A stretch of DNA of 64,000 nt, from contig NC_046683.1 of assembly GCF_009870125.1 (NCBI RefSeq), forward strand, positions 18,237,001-18,301,000. The letters run 5' to 3'. Each line of letters starts with the position of its first letter. The first letter of the stretch is position 1. The position numbers were made by a program, and so were the translations under genes. Positions 40,601 through 50,575 of this stretch are shown here, one piece after another. A model generated the notes under the pieces. It had not been told where the DNA came from. It ran no database searches and saw only the letters and a program-made list of their open reading frames with translations. Origin of the DNA: Drosophila pseudoobscura. Lineage: Eukaryota; Arthropoda; Insecta; Diptera; Drosophilidae.

Positions 40601-43600
40601 GGGCGAAACAATATGCGTTGCCGTCTCCATCGCAGTCATTACCCATTCCTCCAACGAGCGGAACGTGTCAGACAAAGTCCGCCAAACCACAGAATGGGGC
40701 GTGGAATAGCGACAGAGGCTGGCATCGTTTAGATCACATTCTGCGGTTGCATGCCACAGCACCAAAGCAGACCAAAAGCGAGGCATCTGATTCGGTCTCT
40801 CCTGCAAAAACGCGATGATTCATCGCCCTTACCTCTCACTGTATTACCCTCTACATCTCAATCCGTGAGAATGAACCAAAAACAGTACCAATCGATTGAG
40901 ACACCAGAACTTTGAGTCATTTACATACGTATGTATGTTCATTACGCACATGCATTTTACATATTTACATACATACATATGTAACCACATAGGAATCAAT
41001 GAATCTTCTTGAAGCCATCTTTCAATGAACCCTAACCCTAACGTATCCCATAGTATCCTCAAGCGATACTCTACTATCCTTATCGATAGTCTTGTGCCGA
41101 TGTCCGCTGTTCATCGAGTTTTAAGTGCGATAACACAAACACTTCCACATCATTAAGTAGATTCATTTGTTCGTTTAGTTTCATAATTTCTCATCATTTC
41201 TCATCATCATCATCATCGTCATCCTCAACATCAATCTTCAATCCCCATTGACTCGTCTGCTGCTGCTGTCCCTGCTCAGACATGGACCTGTCTGCACGTA
41301 CAATTGACTGAGGGAAGGACGGTCGGACGATCGGACGGACGGACTGGTTAACTGAGAGAGTGGGTGAACGAATGAACGAATGAACGAATGACTGAGATGT
41401 CTATCCATTATTTGTCCGTCTCCGTCTGTGTGGTTTATCCTTCACTGTTGTCTATCTCTGTGATGTCTGTGCGGATAAATTTCATTATCTGCAAACGCGC
41501 ACATAAAATTTTGACATCAAATCAATTTCTGTAACAAACTCGGGCTGCCCTCCCCACCCCTCCCATCTTGACACCCACGATTTTTAAGCTTTTCTCCTTC
41601 GAATATACGAGTATGTATGTATTTTGTGTTATTTTGAATGAATGTGCAAATAAAATTAAATTTAATAGCAAATTTTATGTGACAAATATTGCGCTTCACT
41701 TGACTGCCACACGCCCCCTCTTCCCCTCCACCTCACCATATTTTCGCCACTCTAGCGCCACCCTTAGTCCCCACTCTGCGCACCCCTCGTAATTCCCTTC
41801 CAGACTTTCTTCCATATGAGGCGCATAGCCCACTTTTATGGCCCTCAAATGGTCCGTTGGATCGGAGGGCGTCAGTTGACAACAAGCGATGTGCACCCTG
41901 CCTTTGCTCCTGCCCCTTCCGCTTCTGGGGATCTAACTGCCGGCGTGCTGATAGCCAAATGGGATTTGGGGAATATGCCAGGACACGGACTCGGACTGGG
42001 GACCACGAATGGGAGATGTAAATAGAGTCGGGCCAGGAAATGGATCTAGAGCCGGAGCAGAGGCAGAGGCAGAGGCAGAAGCAGGACCAAGGCAAGGCCG
42101 CTGCTGATGATGACGAACGGGAGTAGCTCGACGATTGCGAAGGGAATGACGAGAAGGCGGGGAGATAGAGGCGGAAAGAGGGAATGGGAATGAAATTGGG
42201 AGAGTGAAAAGGGGCGTGTGGATGCATTAAAGTGTCAAACTGAAGTTGCCCGACGGCGGATTTTCGAAGGGCTTGGCCTTTGATTTTCTTTCATTGTTAG
42301 CTCTGTCAAATGTTTGTCCCACCCCAGCCACTCTCCCACTCCCACCATTCTTTCACTCTCTCTTCCCAGGTTTTTTTCGCCATCTGTAACTTTCTCCGGA
42401 CAACATTTGCCAATGAAATGAAAAGAAAGAGAGAAGAGGTCAAGCAATGACCTGAGGGAATTATAGTCCGGCACTCCGGCTGATGCATGAATGAATGGTC
42501 TGTCGTTTCTCAGAGTTCGATTCATTGAGAAGATAACTGATTGTGAATTCATTCTTTTCAAATTGAAACTATTGAATAATTTGTGCAGATATATGGATGC
42601 ATATTCCTACAATAAATGAGTGCTAAGTGAGTGATCTCTGAGTCGATGCTAAATGGTTGCTGAATACCTTGATCAAGACACTGCATGAAACTACCTTTTC
42701 TAATGCATTGGAATATTAATTCACGATCACATATCTTCCCAATAAACCCTTTTCCATGACTGTACTGTGCCAAACGTTTCATTGGGGACTGGACTGTCCT
42801 AAAAGCGCGAATAGTAAATGATACAAACTTATTATGTTCAAAAGAAAATCCAAGGATGCGAAAGCTCTGCCAATTGAAAAGTAATCCAATCGTGGAGCCG
42901 GCAGAAAAGTGGAAAATGGAAAGTGGCAAGTGGCAAGTGGCAAGCGGCAAGAGGCTGGATGGTGAAAGAGGGGGGTGGTGCGACGGGTCAACAGGAAGCC
43001 ATGGAAAGAGGTCACAAAAAGCGCAGCCGAAAATGCAATATTGCGATTTTATAACACAAATTGCTTATAATCATCCAACAGCAGCGGCAGAAACTACAAG
43101 AACTGCACCACCAACAAACACACCAATATAAATACAGCTACACCAACAGACCCACCAACAACTGCAAAAACATCAGGAGAGAGAATCCGTCGAGGCAGCA
43201 AGAGCAGCAGCAGGAGCAGGAGCAGGAAGAGGAGTAACAGCAAGCGGAAAAAGCGGAAATGCACGTTGTAATGGCCTGGAAGTGGGCGGCTTATGGACAG
43301 GGTACTGGGAACAGCCGTAAAGTGTGGCCAGAGGGGGCAATGCGGCAGAGAGGGAAGCAGCAGCAGCTGCTCCGGGCGCGGCTCCAGGTCCGGGCTCGGC
43401 TTCGTGCTCCGCTCCGCTCCACTCCCCTCCTGCAGCACCACTCTGCATGGGAATGGCATAAAAATCATATTTCCGTTTTATTATTTGCTGTTAATGAAAA
43501 TGCAAATAAAATTGGATTTTCCATGCCGCACAAAAAGGCAGCAAAATTAAATGTTGTTGGTCTCGCTCCCGTTACGGCTTGCTGGGTGCTGGGTGCTGGA

Positions 43601-46600
43601 TGTTGGATGTTAGATGTTGGTACTGCTCTGCTCCAAATGTATTTCCTGGCGCACATTTCAAATAAACATTTCGGTTTTTTTCTTGCCTGTGTATGTGTGT
43701 GTGTGTGTGTGTGAGTTTTCAGCATTTCAGTCCGAGTTTTCCCACACTCTTATGCTGCTACTGTCGCCGTCAGACGACAGATGAAATGCCAACAAAAAAT
43801 AAGCGAAAAATCATTGGAAAAGCCAACGAAAATTTGCTTCCCCTCTGGACCCATGGGCGTGTGGCCGTGTGGGCGTGTGTGTTTAGATTTAATTGGGTCA
43901 CGTAATTAGCAGCTTGTTTGCCGATGTTGATGCATATACTCGCAGAGGAATATGGGGGGACACGGGCATATCTGCGCATCGCAAATTTGATTACCCAAAA
44001 GTGTGGCAGAGGCTGGAAAATTACGGGTTCATTGTTTGCTGATTGGGTGCGGGTGCGTGATCAATTAGGACTCAGGCGAGAGGTGAACCTGATCGGATTT
44101 TAAAATTGTGAAGACCTGAAATGAATAGACTGGATTCTGCAAATCGCAAATTCGATTACACGAAAGTGTAGCAGAGACTGGAAAATTAAGGGGAAAATTA
44201 ATGCTTTTTGCTGGTTCCGCAATAAATTAAAAGTCATGCGAGTGGGTTCTAAAAATCAATTGAGCTGGCTTAAGTAAGTATCAAACGATATCTATTTACT
44301 CCTAACAATCTATATCCAATTGTCAGAATGGCAATGCTGGAACAATTCAAGGAAATTTTCTTCCTTTTTATTGATGAGCCAATCAGGGCGAAGGGAACCT
44401 TCGGCTTCTTTGATCAAACAGCATCTGCATTCCCATAGTTCATCTGATGGTCATTTTCCCCTTACGCATTTCAATCAGCCCTCATTTCCAGGACTCTGCT
44501 GCATCTCATCCTGGCATCAGGCACAGCCCGTTCGAGGAAATGTATTCGCACTAAGCCTCCTCGAGGAGCTCCCTCGAGTGACTCCACTCGATGCTCATTG
44601 CTAATGACACCATCGATAATAATGCTGCTCTGTTCCCGCCACTCAGCTCTGTGTCCCGCCTCCTCAGTGCCCGCTCTCCCACATCGCCTCTCCGTCCAGC
44701 ATCTGCTTGCCATTTTCAATTTCCAGAAAAGCTTTGCCAAAGCAATTCGAGTGGAAAAGTCAAGTCAACTCGAGTCGAGCCGGTTCGAGTCGAGTTAAGC
44801 TTTATTCCCCGCGTATGCGTCGAATCAGGGCTCAGCTCTAGCCCAAATCAGAATCCTATTGCGGATATTCGTACCAACGTGACTTCGTGGGGATGGTGGG
44901 GCGTGGGTGGAATGTCATTCGTGCCACTTAAATGAAATCAGCAACGAACTATTGAGCATCGAGGAAGCGGCAGCCACATCAGACACCTTCAGACCCAGAC
45001 CCAGCGCCAGCGCCAACCCCAGTGAATTTACAGAAACCACCGAGAAGCCACTCGAACAAATAATGCATGCGGCTGTGGAAACAACAACCTTAAGAACAAG
45101 AAGCTGAAGAGGATTCTGAGGACGAGGATGAAGCTGGAGCGAAGAATGAAGCTGGAGGCTGGATCCCTGGCAGGAGCTAAAGCGCAGGCTGAGGCTAAAC
45201 TACAAGAAAAGTCGTTCAGGCTCAGTCAACAAAATGCCAAATTCAAGCACCTGCCACAATTCTAGCTCGGCACGTTGTCGCTTCCACTACTCCCCCACTG
45301 TCCGCTGCCCGCCACCCGCTGCCCGCTCCACGCTCTGAGGCGTGGGCCTCTCCTCCACCACTACACTTCGCTCTCTCTTTTCTGGTTTGGTTTTTGGGAA
45401 GTTTTCCTTCTCGTACCCGTAAATGTTTGCCATACAAATGTATAAAACATTACCGCACGGCTCTGCCAAAGACGTGCAACATAAAATGGGAAGAGAGGCG
45501 TTTGGGAACCGGGAGGCAGATGAACTTTTTATATTCGTATTCGAGCAGTCTTTGCCTGGCCCCCCAAATCCACATCCACCCACTGAACCGCTGAACCTAT
45601 CCCACTCCGCCGCCCCATCGCACCATCGTTTGCATCGCCCCATCGTTTGCATTGGTTGAGTTTCGTTGTCGTTGTGGGTGCCGTTGTTAGTGTAAACCCC
45701 TGTTCTCTTCAGGGCTGCGTGGGAGGTGAGAGTCGTGAGTGTCGTGAGTGTGCGGTCGTGTGGAATGAAGGAACTAGATCAGCCTGGAATAAGAGCAGAG
45801 AGTGTGAGGCATACACATGTACATATGTGCTGGATAAATGCATGCATACATATGTAAGAGAAGAGATCTGCCCTGAACAAAAAAGATCTATCGATCTAGT
45901 TCCAGATAGTCCAGCCGATCCAGATAGTCCGAATTATATTCGAAAAGAATATGCCACACCGAACTATCCTGAACATCCATCCCTTTGACTATTTTCTTTA
46001 GATTCTAATTTTGTTCTCCTTCACTTGCTTCTCTACCAGCGACAGTTTTATGCCTCCTTTCTTTTCATTTCATTTGGTTTCATTTGGTTTCATTTCGTTT
46101 CTTTTACGTTTGTCATTCATTCTGCTTCATTTACTCAATTGTGAGTCATCGTCATCATCATTATCAGAGCTGCCATCGTCAGAGTTTCCAAGGCGGCATA
46201 GGGCGGCATAGGATGGCCTAGGGTTGCCTGTTCGCTGAAGGGCTGTCACCTTGCGCCTGACGGCCGGATAAGAGTTGTTGACCCACGTTGGGCCTAGCAT
46301 TGAATTCAGTTACCCCCCCCACCGCAATCCTATATCTCACTCGATGCTGCTCGTGAAGGTGTTTTTCGCTTGAAGAGGAACGGAACCCACATACACACAT
46401 TTACTATACTATACTAAATACATATATATATATATATAGAGGAAGAATAGTTATATAGAGAGAAGGATAGAGAGAAAGGGAGAGAACATTCTCTTATGGG
46501 GCAGTGGCAACACTTAACCTTAATTCTGGCAACTCTGACACATCAACTGAGCCACACAGACAATGGTCACATTAGCCTAAGCCAATCGAGGGGTACGCCA

Positions 46601-49600
46601 GGGTATTGGTGGTGGTGGTGGTCATGGGTGGTGGGTGAAGGGTGATGGAGGGGTCAATCATTCAGTGGTGGAGAGGGAGGGGCAGTGTGGGGGTGTCGGT
46701 GGTTGGGTAGGCAATGCCTTTGTCAACGTTGAAATGAGCAAAATGCATAATCGAAAAAAATCATTGAAGCGTAAATGCTTTGTAACAGGATACGGCACTA
46801 GTAATGGGACGAGGGGTAGCCAGGGTGCAGAGTGGATGGCAGACTGAGGTTATGGCAGGACAAACGTAAGCTTATACCGATGTCCATGTGGATCCAAGCC
46901 AACATGAAAGCCAAAGGAAACCAGCGGAACCCAAACGAAGCAAGCCCGAGCGACGAGTTCGAAGCAGGGACAGACACAGACACAGATGTGGAAATGGAAA
47001 TGGGACAAGGGGAAAGGGACCTGTGCCGCGAGGGGAAACAGGGAAAACTGTACGGAAGTTGGGGTCACTGCACAGCTACTCTACCTCTATCTGGCCCTGT
47101 CTCTGTGTTCCACTGTGGAGCGAATGAGTGATGGAGTGAGTGAGAGCTGCGATGGGACATCGACACCGATGCCACAACCAATGAACGAGTCATGAAGAGG
47201 CTTTGGACTGACAAATGACACAGGCTATGGGAGCCTTCAGCCAGGTATAGAGCAGACGTAGCACCGAAAGATCTGTGATCTAGAGTGACCCACTCCAAGC
47301 GACGAATCTCCATCCAAGCAAAGCTGTGGAGCCTTCGCTGCAGGAATGGCATATGCTCAGCCAGTAGTTGGGACTAAGCCGGCCACTAAGGAGCGCCGAG
47401 CAGGATGGGACTGCTGACCATCCAACCGAGTCGAATCGAATCGAATCATCATATATGGCTATGCAGGGGCTAAGTAAGTAGTTTTCCGATGATTAATTTA
47501 GAGGACGCTTAGGTACTAGTGGGCCACAGGATTCCCGATGCGGAAAATTAGTTTGGATCGAAATGCGAATTCCCCGAAAAGTTTGACCGTGGGTGGGACA
47601 GAAATTCCGCTTGGTGGCTGGATCGCATTCCCGGATGAATCATTTTCGCACAGAGGGTAACTCATGCACCCTCCCCCCGGACAGCTCTTCCCTTCTGTAC
47701 CCATCCAGCAAAGCAGCGAACCAACTAATTCAGTTGACTTCGGTGCAGTTCGGTGAGTTCCAGCCAGGCTCGAGCGGGGCGGGTGGTTCCAGTGGGAGCA
47801 GAGGAGGTTTCAGGACAGCTAAAGTTGGCCAACTGTTCCCGGTTCCCAGCCGACAATCAAATGGCCAACGACACCCTGCACCCTGTACCCTGTACCCTGC
47901 ACATACCCTCTGCCCCATGTCCCATGGCCCACCCATTCCTCATGAGTAGTGGAACTTTGTATGGGTTGTTTGGCAGCAACGATTGCGTGTTCCCCGCTGT
48001 GCCACGGTGGATACGGGGGTGCTGGGGGGTGCAGGGTGCATCGAGTGTTTGGGGAGATGCTCGGGCATATTGCACATTGTGTGTCCACCCCAACCCCCAT
48101 CCTGTAGTTATGTCGCTATGGCATGGATGAGTCAGCCATGAACGAACGTGAAGTCCTTCAAAAAAAAACGTTGTGGAAAAAGCTGAAAAAAATGCAAGTA
48201 CAAGGAAAGCGGGGAGACGGAGCACATGAGAGGTGTGGAAGGGCAGAGAAAGGTAGGCAGGGGAGAGGGGCAAGCAAGGAGAAAGGGTAGACGAAGGGCA
48301 GAGAGAATGGGAGGGCGCGACCAAGTGCAAGCAACCACGCAAGCAACCGCACAACCACAAAACGATGACGGGCAGTGCTATGCGATGCGATGCGATGCGT
48401 GCCACTGATAACGGTGACGGTGATGGTGTCGCTAGCGGTAGCTGCTGGCTAGAGGTGAGCAAGGAGCAAGGAGCAAGGAGAGAACTGAGCATGGGGTAAA
48501 ATATAGAGAGCCACCCGATGCCTGGAGCTGGAGCTGGATCTGGACCCAGTCATAAACTGCAGGCAAAAGCAGAGCCAACAACAAACTACATACTGGCATG
48601 AATAGCGGCATTAAAGTATCAGCCAACAAAAGAGAAAGACACACACATATAGAAAGAGACGGCGGCGATGAAGCGGCGGGGTGAATGAAAGAAGGCACAA
48701 CAAATTGCAGACTGCATACAAAACACAAGCCCTGAAAAGAGTAAAAGAGGAGCAGAAAGCAGAAGCCGCAGCAAGAGGAGGAGAAGGAGAAGGAGGAGAA
48801 AGAGAAGGCGCCCCCATAAAGCAGCTTAGCTGCTCCCCTGGCCAGGATTCGCATCCTTCAGAGCTCCATCTCCGGCTCCACCTTCTGCTCTCCTTTCTTT
48901 ACATTACTTAAGCTTGAATGTATATGAATTTGATAAGGTCTTTGTCTCCCCACAAAACGCTCTAGTTCGGGCCGGTGCTGTCTGCTGTCTGCTGTCCGCT
49001 GTCCGTTGTCCGTTGCCAAGGCAAATTGCTTTGAGTTATTTAAGAGAAAATACGGAGAATTGTTAAGGCCAGGCACGTCGTTGATTGTGGGTCGAGCAGT
49101 GCGAACAGACAGAAGTACCAGCAGGAGCTGGAGCAGGAACAGGGAGACGTCTCGACCCCGAGCTGAAATTGTTTTGAAATGATTTCAAAAAAGCATTCCA
49201 GTTTAAGCCAACAATATTCCGTTACGCATGTGTGTTTGTGTGCGTTCGTATCTGTGTGCCTGTCCAGGAATTGATGAATACGCAGCAGAAGAGAAAAACG
49301 AAAAAGCAGTGGAATCAGTGGAAGCAGTGGAAGCGGCAATAGAGAGTGCTATTCAAGTCGTAATCTGAGGAGCTCGACGAAGGAAACCGCACAATTTGTG
49401 GATTATCCCTCAGAGCTTGGGGTCTATCCGAGCTGTTGCTGCTGAGTTTGGTAATAATTGAAAGCAATTGAATGGGAACGGCATAGGGACTGGTATCTGA
49501 GAAAGGGAATCAATTGATATTGAAGAAGGGACTGCTACCGGCCCCATCCTGGTCTGCATTCGATTTCCAGGATGATTCCTTTCTAATTGTGAGCAATTTG

Positions 49601-50500
49601 TGTCTCTTTACTCTTCGCTTAGAAAACCGAAGCTAAAAGGAAAATAGCTAAAATGATAGGGAAATTTATGGTGGCACCAAATCAAAATGCTTAACTGCCA
49701 TCATTAGTTGGATGACGGACAGTGCACCTCCCGACAGTCGATGGCTGTGGGGCGGCTGGCTCTGCCCCTGCTCATATGCAACTTGGTTGGAGGGCAGCTG
49801 CTAACTGCTGTCTGGGCCGTGCCAGCGTTGTGTAAGCTGATTTCGGCCAAAAAAGGCCATTTCAGAAGCCAGAACGAAAGGCGAAAAACGAAAAACGAAA
49901 CAGACGACGAAAAGAAAACGGTTCAATTAAGCCAATATTTGCGCACACTCGCGCCTTCTGTCGACTGGTTAGTTTTGGCAAGAGCTGGTGGATGGCACCT
50001 CCCTCCGCACACACCACCCTCCGCACTCCACTTCTGCCACTTCTGCTACTTCTGCTGCCTCTGCTGCTGGTGCGCTGCTAAGCGATGGCACATTTTTCGA
50101 AGCATACTTTGCGGCTGCTTTGCCCACGGCCAGAACACAGGTCCCTGCTCGAGTGTTTGTGTATCTGTCTCCTTGTCTTTCACTGAGTGAGTGTGTGTAT
50201 GTGCCTCTCTGTGCGTATTAGCGTATTTGTGTGTGTCTATATATGTTTATGGCTGGCTGTGTGGTTGGGATTTGTGTTTCTGTTTCAGTTTCAGTTTCGG
50301 TTTCGGCGTACTCTTTCGTTGGCCGGGACCTGAACTGAGAGGGGGCTGAGAGTGGGTCCGGGACTGGGACTGCGACTGGGACTGGGACAAGAATGCTTTA
50401 CTGGGTGACTCACCTGAACAGTGCCAATGGCCAGGACGACCACGGCGACGGCCCAGAGGCTCCGCAGCCACAAATTGCGTTGACGCAGAGCGGCGCACAT
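1495..50500 (-). CDS. Appl: Appl, beta-amyloid precursor protein-like (whole gene, 11 coding exons)
   Basis: Joining eleven minus-strand exons (50414-50500, 19707-19877, 7180-7318, 6839-7057, 6028-6776, 5797-5949, 3659-3808, 2496-3220, 2277-2421, 2028-2207, 1495-1602) gives 2826 nt: 941 residues and a TAA stop. Every junction has GT and AG and keeps phase. Order: signal peptide (1 to about 28), E1 with six-cysteine growth-factor-like fold (30-133) and six-cysteine copper-binding fold (133-205), acidic linker (to about 440), E2 helical domain (about 440-720), Gln-rich juxtamembrane region, one membrane span (about 867-889) and a short tail with GYENPTY. No Kunitz domain is present, as in other fly Appl. 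Known role of the family: a neuronal type I membrane protein cut by secretases, acting in synapse growth, axon outgrowth and memory, with the tail binding PTB adaptors and Go. It is somewhat longer than the D. melanogaster protein (about 890 residues), mainly through low-complexity stretches. Assignment by recalled family sequence; very secure. Confidence 0.96.
1603..2027 (-). other. Appl intron 10
   Basis: 425 nt, AT-rich, GTGCGC donor and CTCTAG acceptor. No further feature seen. Confidence 0.85.
2028..2207 (-). CDS. Appl: Appl coding exon 10: transmembrane segment
   Basis: Sixty codons (SFSLRREFAHAH to GFIEVDQ). It contains the membrane span FTLSFAGIALMAAVFVGVAV followed by the stop-transfer AKWRTSR. 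Acceptor CTCGTTGCAG, donor GTGCGC at 2027-2022, phase 0. Secretase cleavage would fall in and just outside this exon by family analogy. Confidence 0.95.
2277..2421 (-). CDS. Appl: Appl coding exon 9: juxtamembrane ectodomain
   Basis: 145 nt from TKVQTVLPTVDDDAVQRA to HDLGHRES. Acceptor CCATTGCAG; the donor GTATTTGAG at 2276 is weak. The downstream intron of 69 nt has no stop and is a multiple of three, so it could be retained in frame. Confidence 0.92.
2496..3220 (-). CDS. Appl: Appl coding exon 8: rest of E2 and Gln-rich stalk
   Basis: 725 nt. It begins AHHVEKCLQKLLRALHKDR and continues through the E2 helical core (SERPRTLERLIDIDRAVNQS, MTMLKRYPELSAKIAQLMND) to a highly charged helix (EKERLRLAEKQRKEQRAAER). 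A Ser/Gln-rich low-complexity stalk follows at about 2633-2740. Acceptor CCCGACAG, donor GTGAGT at 2495-2490, ending two bases into a Ser codon. The Gln run is longer than in the D. melanogaster sequence as I recall it. Confidence 0.95.
3221..3658 (-). other. Appl intron 7 (between exons 7 and 8)
   Basis: 438 nt, AT-rich, GTGAGT donor at the 3658 side and CCGACAG acceptor at the 3221 side. No gene or repeat of note. Confidence 0.85.
3659..3808 (-). CDS. Appl: Appl coding exon 7: E2 domain
   Basis: Fifty codons from TSVQALEEEGNAEKHQL to TQALTEQPPN, a long E2 helix (MHQQRVLAHINQRKREAM) conserved across APP proteins. Acceptor TTTTAG, donor GTGAGT at 3658-3653, phase 0 at both ends. Its reading frame is open upstream into the intron, so the acceptor, not the frame, sets the start. 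Confidence 0.95.
3809..5796 (-). other. Appl intron 6 (between exons 6 and 7)
   Basis: About 2 kb without a supported gene. Holds GA-rich runs (4147-4203, 5742-5766), an ACGAT-type tandem (about 5115-5151) and a cluster of ATCGAT-like words at about 5420-5492. Open frames here are low complexity. Confidence 0.8.
5797..5949 (-). CDS. Appl: Appl coding exon 6: start of E2, with two alternative acceptors
   Basis: Encodes the start of the E2 helical domain (RLEESHREKVTRVMKDWSDL to RMTARFQ). Two in-frame acceptors lie 12 nt apart: one opens the exon at 5949 (EAQQRLEESH), the other at 5937 (RLEESH). Donor GTTAGT at 5796-5791. Family match to the E2 N-terminal helix is clear. Confidence 0.93.
6016..6776 (-). 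CDS. Appl: Appl coding exon 5: acidic linker, with two alternative donors
   Basis: Begins DEIHVKKTDLPVM and runs through Asp/Glu/Ser-rich sequence (NDSNYSKDAN, DDEDDLMADDEEDE), an Ala-rich run (at about 6125-6165) and the conserved FTHFDPHYEHQSYK that leads into E2. The exon can end at 6028 (SYK, donor GTAAGT at 6027-6022) or 12 nt later at 6016 (SYKVSQK, donor GTAAGT at 6015-6010). The form I recall from D. melanogaster protein records has VSQK. Both keep phase 0. Confidence 0.93.
6839..7057 (-). CDS. Appl: Appl coding exon 4: copper-binding domain of E1
   Basis: 219 nt from PFQSDALL to CPKHFK. It holds six cysteines, as expected for the three disulfides of the copper-binding domain, and two N-glycosylation sequons (HNAS at Asn153, WNQT at Asn164). 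The acceptor is an unusual CAGAAG with the second AG used, which makes the Gly codon G|GA. Donor GTGAGT at 6838-6833, ending one base into a Thr codon. Confidence 0.95.
7180..7318 (-). CDS. Appl: Appl coding exon 3: second half of growth-factor-like domain
   Basis: 139 nt, from AYPNRDITNIVESS to KPFRCLG, with three cysteines (GGWCRQ, AAKCKG, FRCLG) completing the E1 growth-factor-like disulfides. Acceptor TATTCCAG; donor GTGAGT at 7179-7174. Ends one base into the codon of Gly133. Confidence 0.96.
9129..9166. repeat. GTCCGC/GTCCTC hexamer tandem
   Basis: About six tandem hexamers within Appl intron 2. The antisense frame would read an Asp/Ala/Glu repeat, which is a shadow of the array. Confidence 0.7.
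16796..17210. repeat. Interspersed repeat with inverted ends, just downstream of the J-domain gene
   Basis: Bounded on the left by AAATTTATACCCGATAC and on the right by ACTGGGTATAATT, so the ends are short inverted copies (TTATACCC / GGGTATAA). Internal words such as GGACGGACAGACGGACAG and ATATATATACTTTAT resemble a widespread class of short Drosophila repeats of MITE/DINE-like character; the exact family name is not established here. A related, shorter copy lies at about 63525-63761, again directly beyond a J-domain gene stop. The repeat may extend further left, to about 16640. Confidence 0.65.
17302..18003 (-). CDS. Intronless J-domain membrane protein (DNAJB12/B14-like), nested in Appl intron 2
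   Basis: A 233-residue open frame with ordinary composition. Residues 20-83 form a J domain (YYKMLDVPHNATETQI...) with the HPD motif at 47-49, which in this family stimulates Hsp70 ATPase. A Gly/Arg/Ser-rich linker (86-120) is followed by one membrane span (WAFIVLIIFVLIMAYLF, 124-140). The C-terminal part (YSLISSEKF..., KVPYYL, PSCDKL) resembles the DUF1977 region of DNAJB12/DNAJB14. Those proteins are ER-anchored co-chaperones acting in membrane-protein quality control. This one lacks the usual leader of about 100 residues before the J domain and has no introns, so a retrocopy origin is likely. It lies on the same strand as Appl, inside its second coding intron. I see no AATAAA in the 90 bp between its stop and the repeat. 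Whether it is expressed is unknown. Confidence 0.8.
   Translation of the reverse strand: MNTIDQKKAVRRIHSCGKNYYKMLDVPHNATETQILMSFKKMAKKVHPDKNFDPRATETFQALLKAKNVLMDSTMRKDFDQKLRRSYGKTRWNRWGNSKRSGRSNGGLDAGRNGGRFSPFKPQWAFIVLIIFVLIMAYLFYIPSYSLISSEKFPLKCTTTNIKVPYYLAQNRDCFTKYKPLGNLWEIMVENNFWNTMRDACNAEMHYRDTLLEYAPKMQMPSCDKLDFFTNGY
18004..19706 (-). other. Appl intron 2, part upstream of the nested gene
   Basis: About 1.7 kb with no gene. Holds a segment at about 18273-18370 resembling 13363-13477, a TGATGA/CATCAT run with a CAG run (18726-18802) and a CA tract (18986-19009). Promoter elements for the nested gene were looked for just above 18003; none is convincing. Confidence 0.7.
19707..19877 (-). 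CDS. Appl: Appl coding exon 2: first half of growth-factor-like domain
   Basis: Exactly 57 codons, flanked by a TTTCTCTGCAG acceptor and a GTAAGT donor, phase 0 on both sides. It runs from GASPRWEPQIAV to DLLDYCKK and carries three of the six E1 growth-factor-like cysteines (LCEAG, ATCLRD, DYCKK). It is isolated: 30.5 kb of intron lie upstream and 12.4 kb downstream. Confidence 0.95.
20526..20562. repeat. GGCCA pentamer tandem
   Basis: About seven imperfect GGCCA units in Appl intron 1, followed by a CT run. Confidence 0.75.
22314..22349. repeat. C-tract plus AC microsatellite
   Basis: A run of C residues leads directly into about eleven CA units in Appl intron 1. Confidence 0.8.
33075..33097. 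repeat. CTGTA pentamer tandem
   Basis: Four perfect units and a partial one. The complementary word recurs as (GTACA) units at about 31695-31708. Confidence 0.75.
34155..34265. repeat. Irregular TCTGCTTGGGC-type tandem
   Basis: About eight diverged units of 10-18 bp built on CTCTGCTTGG, in Appl intron 1. The open frames across it are by-products. Confidence 0.65.
37097..37156. repeat. 12-bp tandem repeat, five units
   Basis: Five units of TCCACCCACTGT with one to three changes each. The frame translation (PTVPPTVPP) is a shadow of the repeat. Confidence 0.8.
40001..50413 (-). other. Appl intron 1, 5' third
   Basis: No supported gene. Holds TG/CA tracts (40507-40526, 43692-43713), a local duplication (43971-44048 and 44136-44212), a coding-like but frame-broken stretch at about 44850-45265, a TA run (46420-46438) and a CCTGTA array near 47876-47898. 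The remainder is purine/pyrimidine-biased intron. The donor at 50413-50408 is GTGAGT. Confidence 0.7.
43971..44212. repeat. Local direct duplication, two units about 165 bp apart
   Basis: 43971-44048 and 44136-44212 share TCTGC..ATCGCAAATT, GATTAC, AAAGTGT and CTGGAAAATTA in the same order and spacing, at roughly 85% identity by eye. Lies in Appl intron 1. Confidence 0.75.
50414..50500 (-). CDS. Appl: Appl coding exon 1: signal peptide
   Basis: Twenty-nine codons from ATG (MCAALRQ...) to ...AIGTVQ, then a GTGAGT donor at 50413-50408. Residues 10-26 form the hydrophobic core of a secretory signal peptide. The start is chosen because it matches known fly Appl N-termini (MCAALRR...). The frame stays open upstream to another ATG at 50632, so a 44-residue extension is formally possible. 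Ends in phase 0. Confidence 0.93.
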
Positions 50501-50545
50501 TGTTCGCACTCTTTTCGGCCTTTGGCTCAACTCTGCTCGGCTCTG

Positions 50546-50575
50546 CTGTGCTGTGCTGTGCTGTGCTGTGCTGTG
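50546..50575. repeat. CTGTG pentamer tandem, six units
   Basis: Six perfect CTGTG units on the plus strand, 46-75 bp upstream of the canonical Appl ATG. They sit in the 5' leader and in frame with an upstream ATG at 50632. Confidence 0.85.

Noticed and set aside
41030..41042. Two CCCTAA units resembling vertebrate-type telomere repeat
   Set aside because: Only two units, inside an intron; Drosophila telomeres do not use this repeat. Chance.
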